A DNA stretch of 64,000 nucleotides from Smittia aterrima (Eukaryota > Arthropoda > Insecta > Diptera > Chironomidae): NCBI GenBank assembly GCA_033063855.1, contig CP093831.1, positions 14,012,001 to 14,076,000 on the forward strand, given 5' to 3'. The notes beneath the pieces were generated by a model. The model worked only from the letters and a program-made list of their open reading frames with translations, was not told the DNA's origin and made no database searches. Positions within the stretch are counted from its first letter, which is position 1. The number at the start of each line of letters is the position of its first letter. A program made the translations under genes and the position numbers. This document shows positions 23,401-38,400 of the stretch, piece after piece.

Positions 23401-26400
23401 TAAAGATTTGCCGTGTAATTCTTCAAGAACTCGGTCTATTAGAAACGCGACGTTTATTAGAATCAAAACAACGATGACGATTCACAATCGTTCTTACCTT
23501 GATTCCAAATTGGCGGCTTTAAATCCGTAATTGAATCGTTTCCCCTTCCGTTGCTGTACGGAGAATACGATTGATTCCAGCTATCTGTGCTGGATTGTTT
23601 GTCAATCGCCTGTTGGCGGTACAAATGTTGCATTCCATGCATTTTTTATCGCACACCTCAGTGGCTTGTTCTATCAAATTCTTTTCCTTTTTTCACTTCC
23701 CGAATTTTTGTTTTTAATCACGAAGGTTGTCTTTTCACATTCTCGAGATTTCACAATACAACGAGATTTTTTTTCTTCGTACAACACAAACAAAAATGTT
23801 TTTGTTTAAATATCTCTCGAGACTGCGACACAAGAATTTATCTGTGAAAAATAAATCCTCACGTTAGCCGGTGAAATATTTTTCCAGGTCAAGAGAACTT
23901 CGATACACAAAACTAAAAATTATTTTCTTTTCTTTTTTTTGATAAAAATTGTGTCGCGAGATTATTATTTTACAAAACGTCAGCCGATTAAAAACTGCTG
24001 ATGAGCGAGATATTTTTTCCGCGTCTGACTTTACTGGCAAGCTTCGAGTGAATGAGCGAGAAAAACCGGCAAAGAATCAACGATGAAGTGTTTCAGAGAA
24101 AATTTTGTTCGTGCTCTCAGCCGCTCGCGAAAGTTCTCGCCAACATTTTCCTTGCAACAACAATCTAACGAGGAAACATTATAAATGAGATTGAACTGGA
24201 GTTTCAAGGATGGTTGTTCTCCAATTCGCATCATGAAACATGATAAACTATTCAAGGTCGTTTTTGAACTTAAAAGTTTTGATGTGAGTTTGAGAATCAC
24301 CTGAATTCGAGGAAACCTTTTAAAATTTTATTCACATTTCTCTTCACAGACTTCACATTTCTGATTCTTTTCATTGGATCCCCACGCACAATGAAATTGA
24401 ATTCTCACATCTGTGAAGCATTGAAAATGCGGTGAAACTGGAGACATTTCGGCAAACAAAGTAAGACTCTGTTCAGAATGATAATTCGAGCTTTTCTGTA
24501 AATTCCTTTAGGAAATTTTCCGAGGTTTCACTTTTTTCTCGATCGTCGTTAAAGCAATAACTTTAATTGAACTCCTATCGAGCTGTCTAATTCGTCATAT
24601 TTTATCGCTAAGAAGCTCTGACGCAAACTGCTAGACGGGCGCAAGGATCGGCTTGGCAAAGTGAAAAGGCAATTTCCATTAGCCACCCAGCAATGAACTT
24701 ATTTACAGCACACAACAAGCAATAAAGATAAAGTCCCGTAATTAGCAAAAGAAGCTTTCAATCAACGGATTCGCTGTTGCCAAAACATGTTGATTGTCGT
24801 GTGATTAATGACTGATAATATAATTCATTAAAGACTCTCTTGGGTTTTCAACTTCGTCATTCTATAATTACCAAAAATAAAAGATTACATTTCATTTCTG
24901 GACGGGATAATTGAAATGTCCAAAGAAATATTCTCAGATTGCGTTGACGAATGATTTTTGTATTTTTGTTTTCTTGATTATTTAATTTCAATGTTCAACA
25001 AGCGATGCAAGGTCGAGGGCAAGTGTAGGGCGGTCCACGAGTCTTGAATGTGTAGGGACTGTAAGTTTTGCCAGGTTTCGTCGGAAGCAAAGGATAGAAC
25101 GTCTTGTTGCATGAAGGTTTTGGAAGGCAAAACGTGCCAACGCAAGGAAGACCGTACGGATATAATTTTCGAGCGTAAACTCCGAAGCCGTACGGTAACG
25201 TCTTCAACTTCTTCCCACGAATCTTCAAAGGCAAACATTTCTTGATTTCACAAGTAGGCGTACACCATTGACCACTCTTAAAGCAAACGGGACCACATGC
25301 TCGCCCCCAAGATCTTCCAGCAGGTCGACAAGTTAAATTTGGATTCTTCGTACCACAAACTGGCATGCAAGCAGCTCCACAAGGGTCGCATTTTGAAGGG
25401 CGCTGGCAGGTTCGACTAGGTTTCTTTGGGATAACGCGGCACGTACCGGACATTTCGTCTCGTTTCTCGGAGATAATTTATGTTGATTGATATGTTTCAA
25501 GCTCGAGAATAGCCTAACGACGAAAACGAGGGATTTTATTGGTCTTTTTACCGAAACAAAAATGTTTTCTTCTTAAACAAACAAAGAAATTTTTATTTTG
25601 TGAAAAGCAAACTTCGATTGATCAGACGAAAAAATTTCTATTGAGCTGTTTTGCCGGCGTTTTCTCAACATCTGGAAGAGCTTGGGTTTCATAAATAGAA
25701 TTTATTTTCTTGTTTAAGAAGAGGATAAAGAGTCACGCGAACATCATTACGATGAGCACGTGTAACAATCTTGTTTACGCGATCATTCTGTTGAGAAAAA
25801 GCTTTGGGCAATCAAAGGTTTCATTTCTCGTTTTTGTCCTTTCACAAATTGAATGGGCGGACTAAAATATTTTCTAAAACATCGATGAAAAGGAAATGTT
25901 TATCGAAGGAAAAGATTTGAGATTTCTAGGAAGACTCGTGTAAGAAAACCGTTTAGACTTTTTATAAAAGAAGCTTCAAATTTAATAAAACAGAAAGTTT
26001 CAAAGTTGACATAAAATGATTTCAAGCGAAAGTCAAGTGAAACACAATTTTCAGAATTGAATTTCAAATGATTTGGTTTGAAGTCTTTCGAGTGCTGCTT
26101 TAAGGCAAATAAAATTAATGAAGTTGGTCTCAGTGAAGCTCCACATGAAATATTCAAGTTACTCTGAAAATTCTGTCCGTGAAAAGAGAAAAGTCATCCG
26201 TGCTTAGGGCGAGATTAAAAGTCAAAGCCAGCGAGATTTCCCTGCCGGTAATCGAATGATAACACGAAGGGATCGTCATTATTTCGAGACAACTTTGTTT
26301 AACGAGAACTGTCATCGCTAAACAACCTTCACCCGCGGTTTTGACCTTTCGACTTCTATAAAAATATCTCGAGCCGCTTGTAAAAACAAGTTTTAATTGA

Positions 26401-29400
26401 ATTAGACACTTCACGACCTGAACAGATGACCGCGATTGTGAAATTAGAATCTTTTTCTTTGTGAGGAATGTCAACAAAGTGCTAACTAATATTATTGTTC
26501 TGTGAAATTCGAATCATTCTCATTCCAAGTCGTTGAGCGGATGTTGACTTTTAGCAATTTATGGAAAAGCGAAGTCGCTTCAAGTTAATTATCACGCGGT
26601 TCATTCGAGCAATTGTGGTGGGCGAGAAGTTTCGCTGATGCGAGAATTGAATTGCTTGTTTGGACAGCTTTAAGTTTACTTTCAGAACTTTATCTTTATG
26701 ACTAAAGCAACAGTGTTTTCAACAAAAAATCAAAGAGCGTTTGCTTGGCTTCGACAGTGTCGCATTTAACAAGTTTCTCTTGGCGCGGTTCTTCTTTTGT
26801 TTGGGAATTACATTAGTTAACTCGTTTGCTTGCACAGACAGTGTCTGTCTGTGATTTACCATTTCTTTCTTATACGTTTTCTTTGTTTTTCAATTAAAGC
26901 TTTGAACAATAATCTTGACTTTAATCTCGTCGCTTGAAAGAACCTTCGGATTCCTAAACAACCGCATTTTAGTTTCGCTAGACTTGTAGAGCAGTGAGAC
27001 TCTCAATCTCTGACTTGTTTGTGTGGGAAGGTGAAAACTTCCTAAGGCAAATTGTAGTTCAAGTAATCAAGTGCTTTCAAAACTCGGTAGACTGAAATAA
27101 GTGAGACTACGTTTGCTATTTTCTGACAACTGCAACAGAAGGTGATAGAATTTACAATGCTCATTGCATTGTTGACTCGTTTTGACACCAATAGTGCTTC
27201 CAAAAGTGAAACAATCGCTTCCATCTCAATATAGTTCGTGGTAGTTTGCTATTCAAACAATTTCTAAAGCATCATGATAGCAGCAATTAGCTCGGAAGCA
27301 ATTTCGTACTCTCAAATATTTCAGATGCGAATATTGCAGAATTTCCCATCGAGAAATATGACTCGGCATGTTAGCATAAGAACTTTTATTCTTGAGTGAA
27401 CATCATTGAATTTCTACAGCACGCATGGCTCAGCTTTAATAACAAGGTTTGTTATAAAATCTTTGGGGAAGTAAGCTTCTCTCGAGTAAAAGCTTTCATA
27501 TCAAGATTAAAGATATTTGCCGTTAACGAAGTTGAAGCCTCAAGAGATTCTATATTTTCCTTACAGCAAGCAACGAATTTACTTCAGGAATACAAAAAGT
27601 TCTAATGATTCTTAGTAATCATAATTTGTGATTCAAATATTTCGTAATTTCTTCTTTTTCTGAGATATTTTAGGATAATTTCCAAAATTAAATTTTGTTT
27701 CAATTTAGAAATTTCTTCTGTTCGAGGAGATTTTTTAGAAAAAGCTCGAACTCCTTCTGTGATAATATTATTTAATACGAGGTTATGCAAACCAGCGGCA
27801 TCCTTTATTGGAAGAAATGAGTTCACGGAACGATGCGAACATGAAAAAATTCTTCGCTGTAAAAATTAGGATTTACGTCAATTTAGAAATTTTTTTTGCT
27901 CTTCCTACAGAGCTGAAAATGTCAAAAGTTTATTTGAGTTCAAAAGCTCAAAAGTATTTTCTAAGAAGCGAAGAAGGTTAGGATTAAAAGGAGATTGACT
28001 GGAAGCGTAATAAGTTAATCCGGAAGTTTCATGAATCAGCTTCGGGAAATTGAGAAATAATTGTCAACAACTTTTTGAGAAAGCAAAATAGACATTTCGC
28101 TCTATAAATATATTTGTAGCTCTTGAGCGTCAACAAAATCTGCGATCGAATAAATTATCAATGTTTACCTCATTCCAAGTCACTTTGATATAAACATTCA
28201 CTCTCTCGTGAACGATCAAACGAGTAAGTGAGCCGACAAAACAAAAATATCATCAACAGCTTGTTGGGAAAAACACTTTGTAATCTCATCAGCAACAAAG
28301 TTTAAGGACAGGAAAACTGAATCAGCTTTAACAAATCGTAATCTTGTTTAGATAACTTAACCAGAAGTTTCGTCGAAGGTAAAAGTTGCTTTAAGTATAA
28401 AGGAAAAATGTAAGAAGATTAAGTTTTAGAAGAAAGCTTTTGGACGGAAAATTTCAGAGCTTTAATATAAATCTTCCGCTTTCGTCGTACGGAATCTTTC
28501 ATTGTGTAATTCTGTGCACCTGTTTGAAAGCTTTCATAGCATGAGTTGCAGTAATCTGTAGAGCTCTGGGAATTATAATTTGTGTCACTCATCTTTCAAG
28601 GGAATTCAAAGGTTCACTTCTCCCTTCGCTTACAAACCTTGAAAAGAGTTTCAATTAAACGGTTTCGAGAAGACGATTAGTTTCAAGAAGAAAATTTATT
28701 GCAAAACTTGGTGAACACGAAAGCTGATTACAGAACAAAGAGCAAGAGACAAAGTTCTTCCTTCCTTCCTACAAATAGAAAAGCCTTCGTCTGTCGGCAT
28801 TGATCGAAACGCAGCAGCTGTTAATGGATGGAGACATTTCAGGGACGTTGATAAATGGAATTGCTTTTTTGATAAGAAGATGCTCATAAAACCTTTTTTT
28901 TTTTGTGACGACATTTAAAGGTACAATGTTGATTCCAATTGCGGCATTTTATTCTAAGTGCTTCCTGTGAAAGTCTCGGAAATGGAAAAAAAGAGCGGCT
29001 TCCTCTCTCAACAAGAATTTCAATTCATGAGATAATTTTTTTCAAGAAGATCTCAAGTAGCTTTCTAACAAAAGCGGCTTCAAAGCAATTATGTAAATAA
29101 TGATTTATGCGTCGCCATCAAATAAAAATGTTTTGAAGAGCTTTTCCAGAAATGATTTCATCTCATTCTTCTCTCGAGCTTCTTTTGTCAGTAAAAGCTT
29201 TTCCGTGAACTATTCTCATCGCGACACAATTTTCACGTCCAACTGAATGACTTTCTCATTTATCTTGTCGTGACCTACATTTGAGAAACTATTATGTTCT
29301 CTCGTTGAATCTCAACCTCCCATTGAAGAAGATTTTTCCATTCGCAATTGTGCGAAATGACGAAATTCCTAAAGATTTCTATGTTTACAGACGAAAACGC

Positions 29401-32400
29401 CGATTGCACAACTTTTTTTCAATCGAAAACTATTTCTGCTTTCGAGATGATTACAATTGACTTTAAATAAACTTTTTTCTTTTCAGTTAAAACGTTTTTC
29501 TCAAACTTTTACCGCTAAACTAACTGCACCGCTTGAACAACAAAACGAGACTGGAAAATCTCGCTTCGCTTGTCGTTGTGAAGCGTTTTAATTTTTCTAA
29601 AGAGCGACAAGCTTACACGAAAGCTTGTGTTAGTAAAAGTCTCGTGCTCGAGCTTGCGCGTCTCAATGAAAATTCAGAGCGTACGTGAGATTTCCCATGT
29701 TTACAACCACATCGTAAGGATAAGAAGTTCTCATTTAATTCGTTGTGATGCATGGCGAAACGATCTGTTGTTGTATTTTGATGACAAAGCTCGGTGTGAA
29801 ATTGATGTTTCGATTAGATTTTCATGCAAATGTTTATATTTAGAGAGATTTTTCGGTCGATGCCATTCATGACAAGAGAGCATGTGACTGAACTTGAAAG
29901 GAATTTTGCGATTCACTTATGCGAGTTGATCAAAGGAAACACGAACGTCTCGACTCATTGATCCAATAATTGAATTTGATGCTAGAATTTGGCGAAGCGA
30001 TGGTCAATTGAATTAGCGATAAATCAGGAAAATCTCGTCGTTTGGCATTGGTTAACATCGTTATCAGAACTTTTCATTCGAAGAGAGAAAATTCCAGCAC
30101 AGAAATAGCCAACAAAGAGTCGCCTTGAATCGTTCTTTCTTAAAGGAGAAAGTCGAGGCTGCTCAATAAATTTCTTCCGACTGAACGAAGCTCGTTAAAT
30201 TGACTTTCCTCAAAGTTTAAATTAATCTTGAACTTATGTGAACTTAAAATTATCTCTGAATAAATATTTCTTAAGTCAAGACATTTCGAATAAAGGTTGA
30301 ACACAAAGATTTGATAGCAAAATTATTTGTTTGTCTTAATTGGAAACAAGCGAGAGATTTGAGTACAAATTTCCGAAACGCAAAAAGTTGTTTGAATCGT
30401 ATCATATCTTGGAGGATAACTTAGACTTCCTTGTTACAAATCATTAATTATGCTTCTACTTCAAAACAAAGCACGTGATGGATTACATGAGAGACTTAAA
30501 GAAGTAATTTCCTTCTTCTCTGCGCACTCGGCAAGTTGATTTAATCTGATTACAGTGAATATAAACGATGAATAACTCAATGGAAATAACGCTGTGCTCA
30601 CCGAGGCAAAGAACACGGATCAATGAACTAGCCTTTGCTCGGAAAAATGCCTACAAAAATTGTTTGAGCTATTTAAAGACAGGTCGAAAGATATTTCTGA
30701 AAAGCTCCAGGCTCAAAATAACTTTATCCACGAAATAAAATAGCTTTTGGGGATCAATAAAAGGTAAAAATGTCTACTGATATCAGTTACTTGTTGATCC
30801 TTCGACAAAGAAAACTCACAAGCAATGTTTTCAAATTATTTCATTTTTAAATGACTTAGCATCAAGTTTCATGTCTTCGATTAATGGATTGAACATATTT
30901 GATCAATATTTCGATCGTATAAACAATTTCTCTAATGTGCAAATACGAAATTTGAATCCGTTGCTCCCAGCAACTTGAACTTGACCTTGACAAAAAAATC
31001 TCTTTCTCACTCCAATGTTTATGTGTTGTTTACTAAATTGTGCAATTATCTTTCGTGTCAATATAGAACTGAAGTGATTCAACAAGTCAGAAGTACGAAG
31101 AAGTAAATTCGTTGATGAATGCGAAGTAAATATTTGAGGTTTCTGTTTGAGCGAGCAGCTTGAAAGTGCTTCTCTTTAACAATCGATGATTAAAGAGTCG
31201 TATGGATTTCTTTTTGTTCGCCACATCGCAAAATGATGACGAGGGCGGAATGTTTTGTCATTGTAAAGACATTTTCTGCAATTAGGCAAATTGATATCAC
31301 GCGACACTGACGAGAAACGAGCAAGAAAGGGATTTTGAACAAACATTTTCGTGATGAGAGACAGGCAGAAGCATCCGATGATGAGAATTCTTCAAATATT
31401 CGATATTCAAAGTTTGGCTTGAGACAGTAGCTGCGTCGCAAAATGTGCTATTTGAACAACTGAAGCCGACGTTGTGTGTCAGAAGACAAGTTACTACAGT
31501 TTCATTATGAAAAGCTATTTATTCAAGCTGAAATTCCTGACTAACGATGTCATCACAAGATGTTTTTCACGAGAATTTACCTTGAAACGAAAGTTTCATT
31601 CTTATTATATTTCCAGAGACTTTGTAAACAGCTAAGCGAGAGATTGTCTTTAAGCTCCTAACCCTAGTTTTCTATCGATATCGTTGCTATCGTTCAGGCT
31701 TAAAAGAGAATTAATTTTTATTCTCATGACAATGAGAAGCCTAATAAACCATAAAAAGATTCATCAATCTTTCATGAGTGAGTCCTTGTTTGAATGACGC
31801 CTCGTTTGTTTACAGTTCTATTCCGAGCTTGCCAAAAACTTTCTTCCGAGAAAATTGAATCGATTACCGAATCGAAATAAAATAAAGCACAACAATCGAT
31901 TGTGGGAAAATCTGAAGGCTTGTCGTGGAAAATTATTTTTAAGTAGAATTGTTTGTTTTGGAAATGTTTCCATGTGGAATACACACTTCATGAGTGAGGA
32001 GGCCATAACGTTTTTAAATACGACGCAATTTCACTTTTCCTTTCGTTCCTTCTGTTGCGCAAAGAACACAAAACTCCACAACGTAACCTTGAATCAATAT
32101 TCAAGCGCTCTCTGTTTTGTTTTAGATTTTCTCCCTTTTTCACATAAGTGGTCGGGGAACAGACGACAGGCGGAAATATTCGCAATAAGATATTTTCGTT
32201 TCAGTTACGTAATCGGGATCTGCGCAAATAATATTTCATGGTCAATGTCTCGAGTGAAAGTGATGGCATCGATTTCAGAGCCTTCTAGGAACCAATCATT
32301 CATTTTTCTGCGATTGAAACTTTCTTTAAGGACAAAAGTTCGCAATAAGATTTATCAAATAAAATATCGTTTTAAACTCATTGGTTTTAATCAACACAAA

Positions 32401-35400
32401 GAGCATTTGCAAATTAACTTTCGCGGAGCAAAGCAGAATTAATTTACGCTTCGTTACGAACAACAAATGACTCAAATGTCCCGCTTGCTCATTATGCAGG
32501 AAAATTCGTGCTAATCTCGGCTGTGTCTAAAAATAAACTTTACTGCAGTCTATAACGAAGTTTTACAAATGTTATACGAAGCGAGATACGATCGAGAGCG
32601 AAAGTATGTTTACATCAAGTCAGAGCGAGATAGAAAGTGCTCTGGCAGTTTTTGTCCGTCATTGAACGACGCGGAAATGCAATTCCGTCGGGAAGCAAAC
32701 TCCGATGCGGCGAACGTGAGACTTTGCATGTTCCCTACGGCCATGAATAACTCATTTGCTTTCAGTCACGAAAATCTCCGTGACTCAAATAGAGCGAGAG
32801 AATTGTCGCAATTAAGAAACGAATATTAATTTATTGATTCATCAAAATATTTCCAATTATCAATAACGAAAGGCGTGCACGAGATTCGAGATTCGAGAAG
32901 TTTTAATTGAAGTGAAGCCAAATAAACTCGATGCCCGCATTTAATATTTCAATAACAAAAGATCATAAGAAACTGTCGGGGGATGATTGACTGAACAAAT
33001 TGACATAAAATAAACTTTTCGGTCGAAAAAATGTAGGAAGAAATGACAAATATTTCTTAGGCTATCTTTTGACCTTTCTCGTTTCTAAAAATATCTTCCC
33101 TCATGTGTTTATCAAAACTCGTTATCATAACTCAACCACACCTCTGCTTAAACTACTACGACGTATTCTTTGTAATACAAAACTGCTTCGTGGGTCGATA
33201 AATATCGAATATATCGGACGAGCCTTCGCCTTTGATTGGTCAACGTAAAACAAAACAAGACACAAATTAGCTTACCGGTCTTTGATGAAAACAAAGTTTT
33301 CTGAGTCATCATTGCCGAAAATAAATTCTCTGGATACGCATTTTCTTCTAATTAAATAAGTCAGTTCTAGTTAAATCAATAACCTGGCGACGTGAAATCT
33401 TTAATTGCGCAATAAAAATTTGAGAGTTCAGGTAAAGCTCAATCACGATTCACGAGCTCGTAAATCACAAAATGCCGGAATCAACAAAAAACTCGTTGAT
33501 GTATGTGCTCGTTGGAATGACAAGGAACTCTCACAGCACGAAACTAATTTTGCGGTTATTTTTGCAATTTGGTTAAAAATACAAATCCAACTTGTCGGCA
33601 AAGGTTTTGGTGGTGGGAGAATATCCTGAAGCCTTCAATTTAACATAAACGTGTAGGCGTTGAATCTCAGTTTGCACAGCGTGACAATAAAGAAAAGATC
33701 AGCAATGATTGTTTAATAACTAATCGAGCTTTCGTCAGCTCAATTTTGACGACAGCGCGGCGGCTGATAAACGGGAACACACCTTTCGAGGGAGCAAGCG
33801 AGTAAATATTGGTCGAATTGACAGATTTTTCGCTGAAATTGAGAATTTTTTGTAGGAAGAGATTGTTTATTTCTAAACTGTTTCATAATAATAAGCTCAG
33901 AAGTAAACAACAAACATTATCAACTTCTTTAACGATCGTTGAACTCAAAAAGTCTGACCTTATCAACTCGTTTGCACGCAAATGTAAAACATTGATCATT
34001 TATTCTTTCAATTTACTTTTTTTCTGAATTATTTATTAGATATCGTTCCTCAGTTCACCTTCACTCAAATTTCATCAAATGCACGCTAAGATTTTTTCGA
34101 TCGCTGCTTCAGCACGTGAATTGATAGTTAAGGAATTGCTAATTCTGCATGAAAAGACTCTCACGCCAATCAATCGTCAAGTCATTTGGAATTATGAATT
34201 CGAAATTAAAAGTCTAGCAAGAAAAGACCCAAAAATTTTCCATGACATCACGAAATGCCACGAAACTGATCGAAACCGGTTTGACTTGTGCCCAGTAATG
34301 CGCTTAATTGATTGGAGGGAGGTCTCCCAGCTGCTATCAGTTATTATTGACAAGTATCACGTTCGATAAGGGGTTGTATACAACAGAGACTAATGACAAT
34401 TTATTATGTCCCGTTCTTCTGTTCATTGGGTGAGTTGATATCTTATCGGCTACTCAACGTTCTTATGCGCAATTTAATTCTAATGCGCATCGCAAAAGAC
34501 CAAAAAAAAGTTTTGATTATTTACTTGTTAACTGTTCGACCTTCATCAGCAGAGAGAGAGATGATTTGTCACGTTTTAATCGGCATGTCAACACTAGGGA
34601 TCGTCGCTTTCACTCACAATCAGTTAAGTCAACAAAAACAAATTAAAGTGTACGTGATGCGATAAGAGAATCACAGTGGAAAAAAGAAAACAATTTTTCA
34701 ACGTCTTATCAAAGAAATTACATTTTTAAAGTTGATAAGACAATGCGAGAAACGTTAAATTGAAGTGTTCGAAGCTTTCGTGAAAAAGTCAAAAAAATAA
34801 AAGAAATGGCTGACATTGACTGAGAGCGATGAATGCATTTCGTGGAAATTTCCTATCGCACATGTTAAGTGCTTGTTCAAAAACTACGTAAGTGTTAAAA
34901 CATCTTTCAATGAAAAATTCAAAACATTTTCGCTTCGTGTTTACCGGCTCCCCTCGTCTCGTTTTTACTTTCTTCTCCGCGTTCTTGAATTCTCAAATGT
35001 TACGTAATTGTAGAAGGGGAATCGAAGAAAACAAAACAAAGAAGAAAACAAGTCGGAACAGGAATTTTCGAAATCAAGATGGTTCGGTCTTTTAAAGGCT
35101 GTCTTTTCCTTATAGAATTGAGTCAACAATGTTGTGGTTCAGCTGGGGGTTATCAGCAAGTGAACTCGCTTGAAATGAATTCGCAATAACAAGAACTTTG
35201 TGCCCAGTTGTCTCGGATGGTCGAGCGATGAGATTATCAAATACAAAAGCGAGAACGTTTCGATTAAACGAGCAATGATCGTGTAGCGAGAATGAGTCTC
35301 ATGAACACACTTTCCAACTTTTCTAAGCATAAATGAATAATAATCTATCGATAATGATAAAACGTGTTTTTTCCCGACAACAAAGTCAGAGTGAAGACGT

Positions 35401-38400
35401 TTTATGTTGACGCCGCGATATTTGAACAAATATTTTTCTTCGACCCTTCAAATGTTGACAGTACACTTGAAAGTTCGGTTGTTAAAAGATTCGGCTTTCA
35501 AGAAAATAAACTTTTAGATTTTGTGTATCGACGGAAAATTGCATCACATTTTGTGCTCGGCTGTACTTTTTTCACCACCCCAGAGAACTCCAAGAGAGTT
35601 TTCGATGGAGCGAGATGGAAAAACAAGCCAAACGCCGTAGCTAAACGTTATATCACAATTTCTCTTTTAGTCATCACATTCGTATTTAAGAACGGCAACA
35701 AGGCCTTCACTCGCTTACCCTCATCGGCTGAATTAAAACTGCGTAGTTAAAACTTTCATAGGTTTATATCAAATAGTTTTTCGAGAAAAAAAAGTTTTAC
35801 TTTTCAACTACGCGTCGTTCACGTTATCACTTGCATAATCTCGAATTACCGATTATAGAGAAAAATGTGTGAAAACTATTTTCAAATATTTATGAAACAA
35901 TTGATACAATGTTTGATTACAATTTTCTTCAATTTAGATTTCTCGGTAGCTCATTATTTCACTTCTAATACAAATTCACCGGTTCAGTTGAAACTTTGTA
36001 CTTGTTTTTATAAGAAAGTTTGTTATTGTTCACACCACGACTGCTGAGACATGAATGAATCCGAATCCGAGCCGAAGAGTGAACATGCAGTCCAAGATAT
36101 TTCGTTAGGGATAGTTCTCATATTTCGGTGTTAAAATGAACTCCCTTTCAGTTCCACACTAAAACTAACGTAATTTCTTTATAGTTTTCAACATTGACAA
36201 CTTTTAGATATCTTCGTAGTGTGAGAACTATCCCTGTTGTTGTGAATCCAATGTCGCGATTGGATCAGAAATATTTTTATTTACAATTCTTATATCCAAT
36301 TTCATTCAAATCATTTAATGAATCAAAGTTCTTTCAGCGAATTACTGTTATTATGATTATGATGACCGAGGAATTCTCGCTGAGAACATAAACATTCAAA
36401 CAAAATCGCTAAGGTAATTTGATACTCTTGATTGACTCATTAATTCAAAATATCGTAAAACGTAAATATTTTTGTAAGGACCAAATCAATGGACAGAAAT
36501 ATTTATGCCCACTATTAAGTTCGTTCTCCAACTGCTCAACAATCTTTCTGTTCCTCTATCAAACAGACAGATGGAGTTACCGTCGAAATGTTTTTTTTTC
36601 AACCGCAGATTATTAGATTCCCCAACGCAGATATCTTAACAAAGATAAATTTTTTGTACTCACTCTGGGCGGCGAGCTGTTGCTGATGTTGTTGAGCTGC
36701 CCTCTGAAAACACAAGAAAGGTCGTCATTAATAACAATGCACTATTTGATTGATTCTTTCAATGGTTCATTACAACTCTAAGCATTTTGATCCCTGATCG
36801 TTCCAAGGCTTCAACATCGAGTGATCGACTGCGTTGCTTTTGTGGTGGATCGAAATGACTTCCCGATGGGATTCTCATCAATTTTGTGAAGTACGACATT
36901 GCTCAAGCACTTTTCGCTTTCTTACGTCAATCAAAGCTCTTTTGCTTAATGTTCTTTAATTTATTTTCACTTCAATCAATAATGATTGAGTTCCTATTTG
37001 TTTATTATCTTTTCACTTCATTCAAAGATTTCTTTTATCTTAGCACACGATCGCCTTCGAATCAAAACAAAATCAAGTTTTAGATAAAGCGCGAAGACGA
37101 TGCTGATGAAAATGCAAATATCATTGGAAACTTTTTTTGTGCCCCAGTAAATTGTTTCGAATTGAGAGTTTCCGTGTGCTCACACTGAATTAGTTGACTC
37201 ATGTGATTATAGCTTTATCGTAAAGTCAACCGAGCATGCAACTTGTGATTGCAATCTGACAACAATCAGGTCATGTGATACAATAGACGAGGAAGTGTTA
37301 GCTGATACCATTCGTGGTTTCATCTTATTTCATTTTACATGATCGCCTATTGAATCTCCATGAAGATTATTGTGTAAAATATATTCAAGGCATTAGTTTG
37401 ATAACGGATCGAAGAGCAAATCTAAACAAGCCCATTTTGATTTGGCGCCGTGACCGGAACGTGTATTTTAAATTGCTTCTCAATATGACACGAAACGTGT
37501 TACGGCAATTTTCTGTAATAACTTTGTTTTGTTCGTGAGTGATGAGACGGCCTTGTCCGTCCGGCCGGTCGTCTCAAAAGCATAAACAGAATCTCATTTA
37601 CATTTTGAATTGGGCAGAATTAAATTTACAAACTCTCGTTATCAGCGCGCGCGATTAGTGACGAAAGCGTTTGTTTCTTCTTTTCTTAGTTGGAAATGTC
37701 AATCACTTGAGATAACAACCACATGATGTCTCTTTGGTTTCTCTCACTGACTCGTACCGTCATCTGCGACTGTTTGCTATCCAAATATTTATGCGAAGAA
37801 TTCTCTCCACCGTTTAACGATGACACAACCCACGACTGAGCTTTAAAGCGTAATTGAATTAAATTTTGTATTTTGCGGATGATAAATGAAATCCAACGAC
37901 CCTAGTCGACCTTTTAATACACGCCAGCACGTTAATCACCTGCGACTATTTCGCAATTCTATCGATTCTTCGTTTGCTAGGCGAGTGATTCAGATGAGGA
38001 TTTCAAACAGCTGACGACGGTGAGATTTGACATTTAGATCCGAACTTATAAGTTTCGTCTCAAGTTTTAAATTAAAATCATTCATTGACTGCAAGTTTTT
38101 TTTTGTCAGACACTTGACCAATCGTTTAGCAAGAGGCTAATTCGTTTCATCGTTTAACAAACTATTGAGTTAGTGACGCAAGAATCGATCGCAGATAATT
38201 ATTGGCCACGAGTGCCACAAAAGAACAAAAAAAAATCTTTTCTTCTTTGCCCCGAGCCAACAGAAACAGGATTCTTCTGAAAGATCGTTAGCTGGAGTTA
38301 AAAATAGAATTATCCAAGATCGGCATTCATTCTTCTTTGCTGAACTCACGCGCGAAACGCCAAACACTAACTCGATTCTTCTAGAAACCTCTGGCGATTA

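Noticed and set aside
31855..32442. 195-codon open frame on the plus strand inside the SNF4Agamma intron
   Set aside because: It starts at TTG, shows no signal peptide, domain or splice signals, and its composition resembles translated intron; length alone is not enough.
34081..34369. 96-codon plus-strand frame from ATG
   Set aside because: Weakly protein-like, but no family match and no supporting signals; within expectation for 10 kb of intron.
35364..35750. 128-codon plus-strand frame
   Set aside because: GTG start, no motif, no flanking promoter or splice evidence.
37550..37575. GC-rich patch with CCGGCCGG
   Set aside because: Too short for a CpG island and without other promoter signals; Diptera do not use CpG-island promoters.
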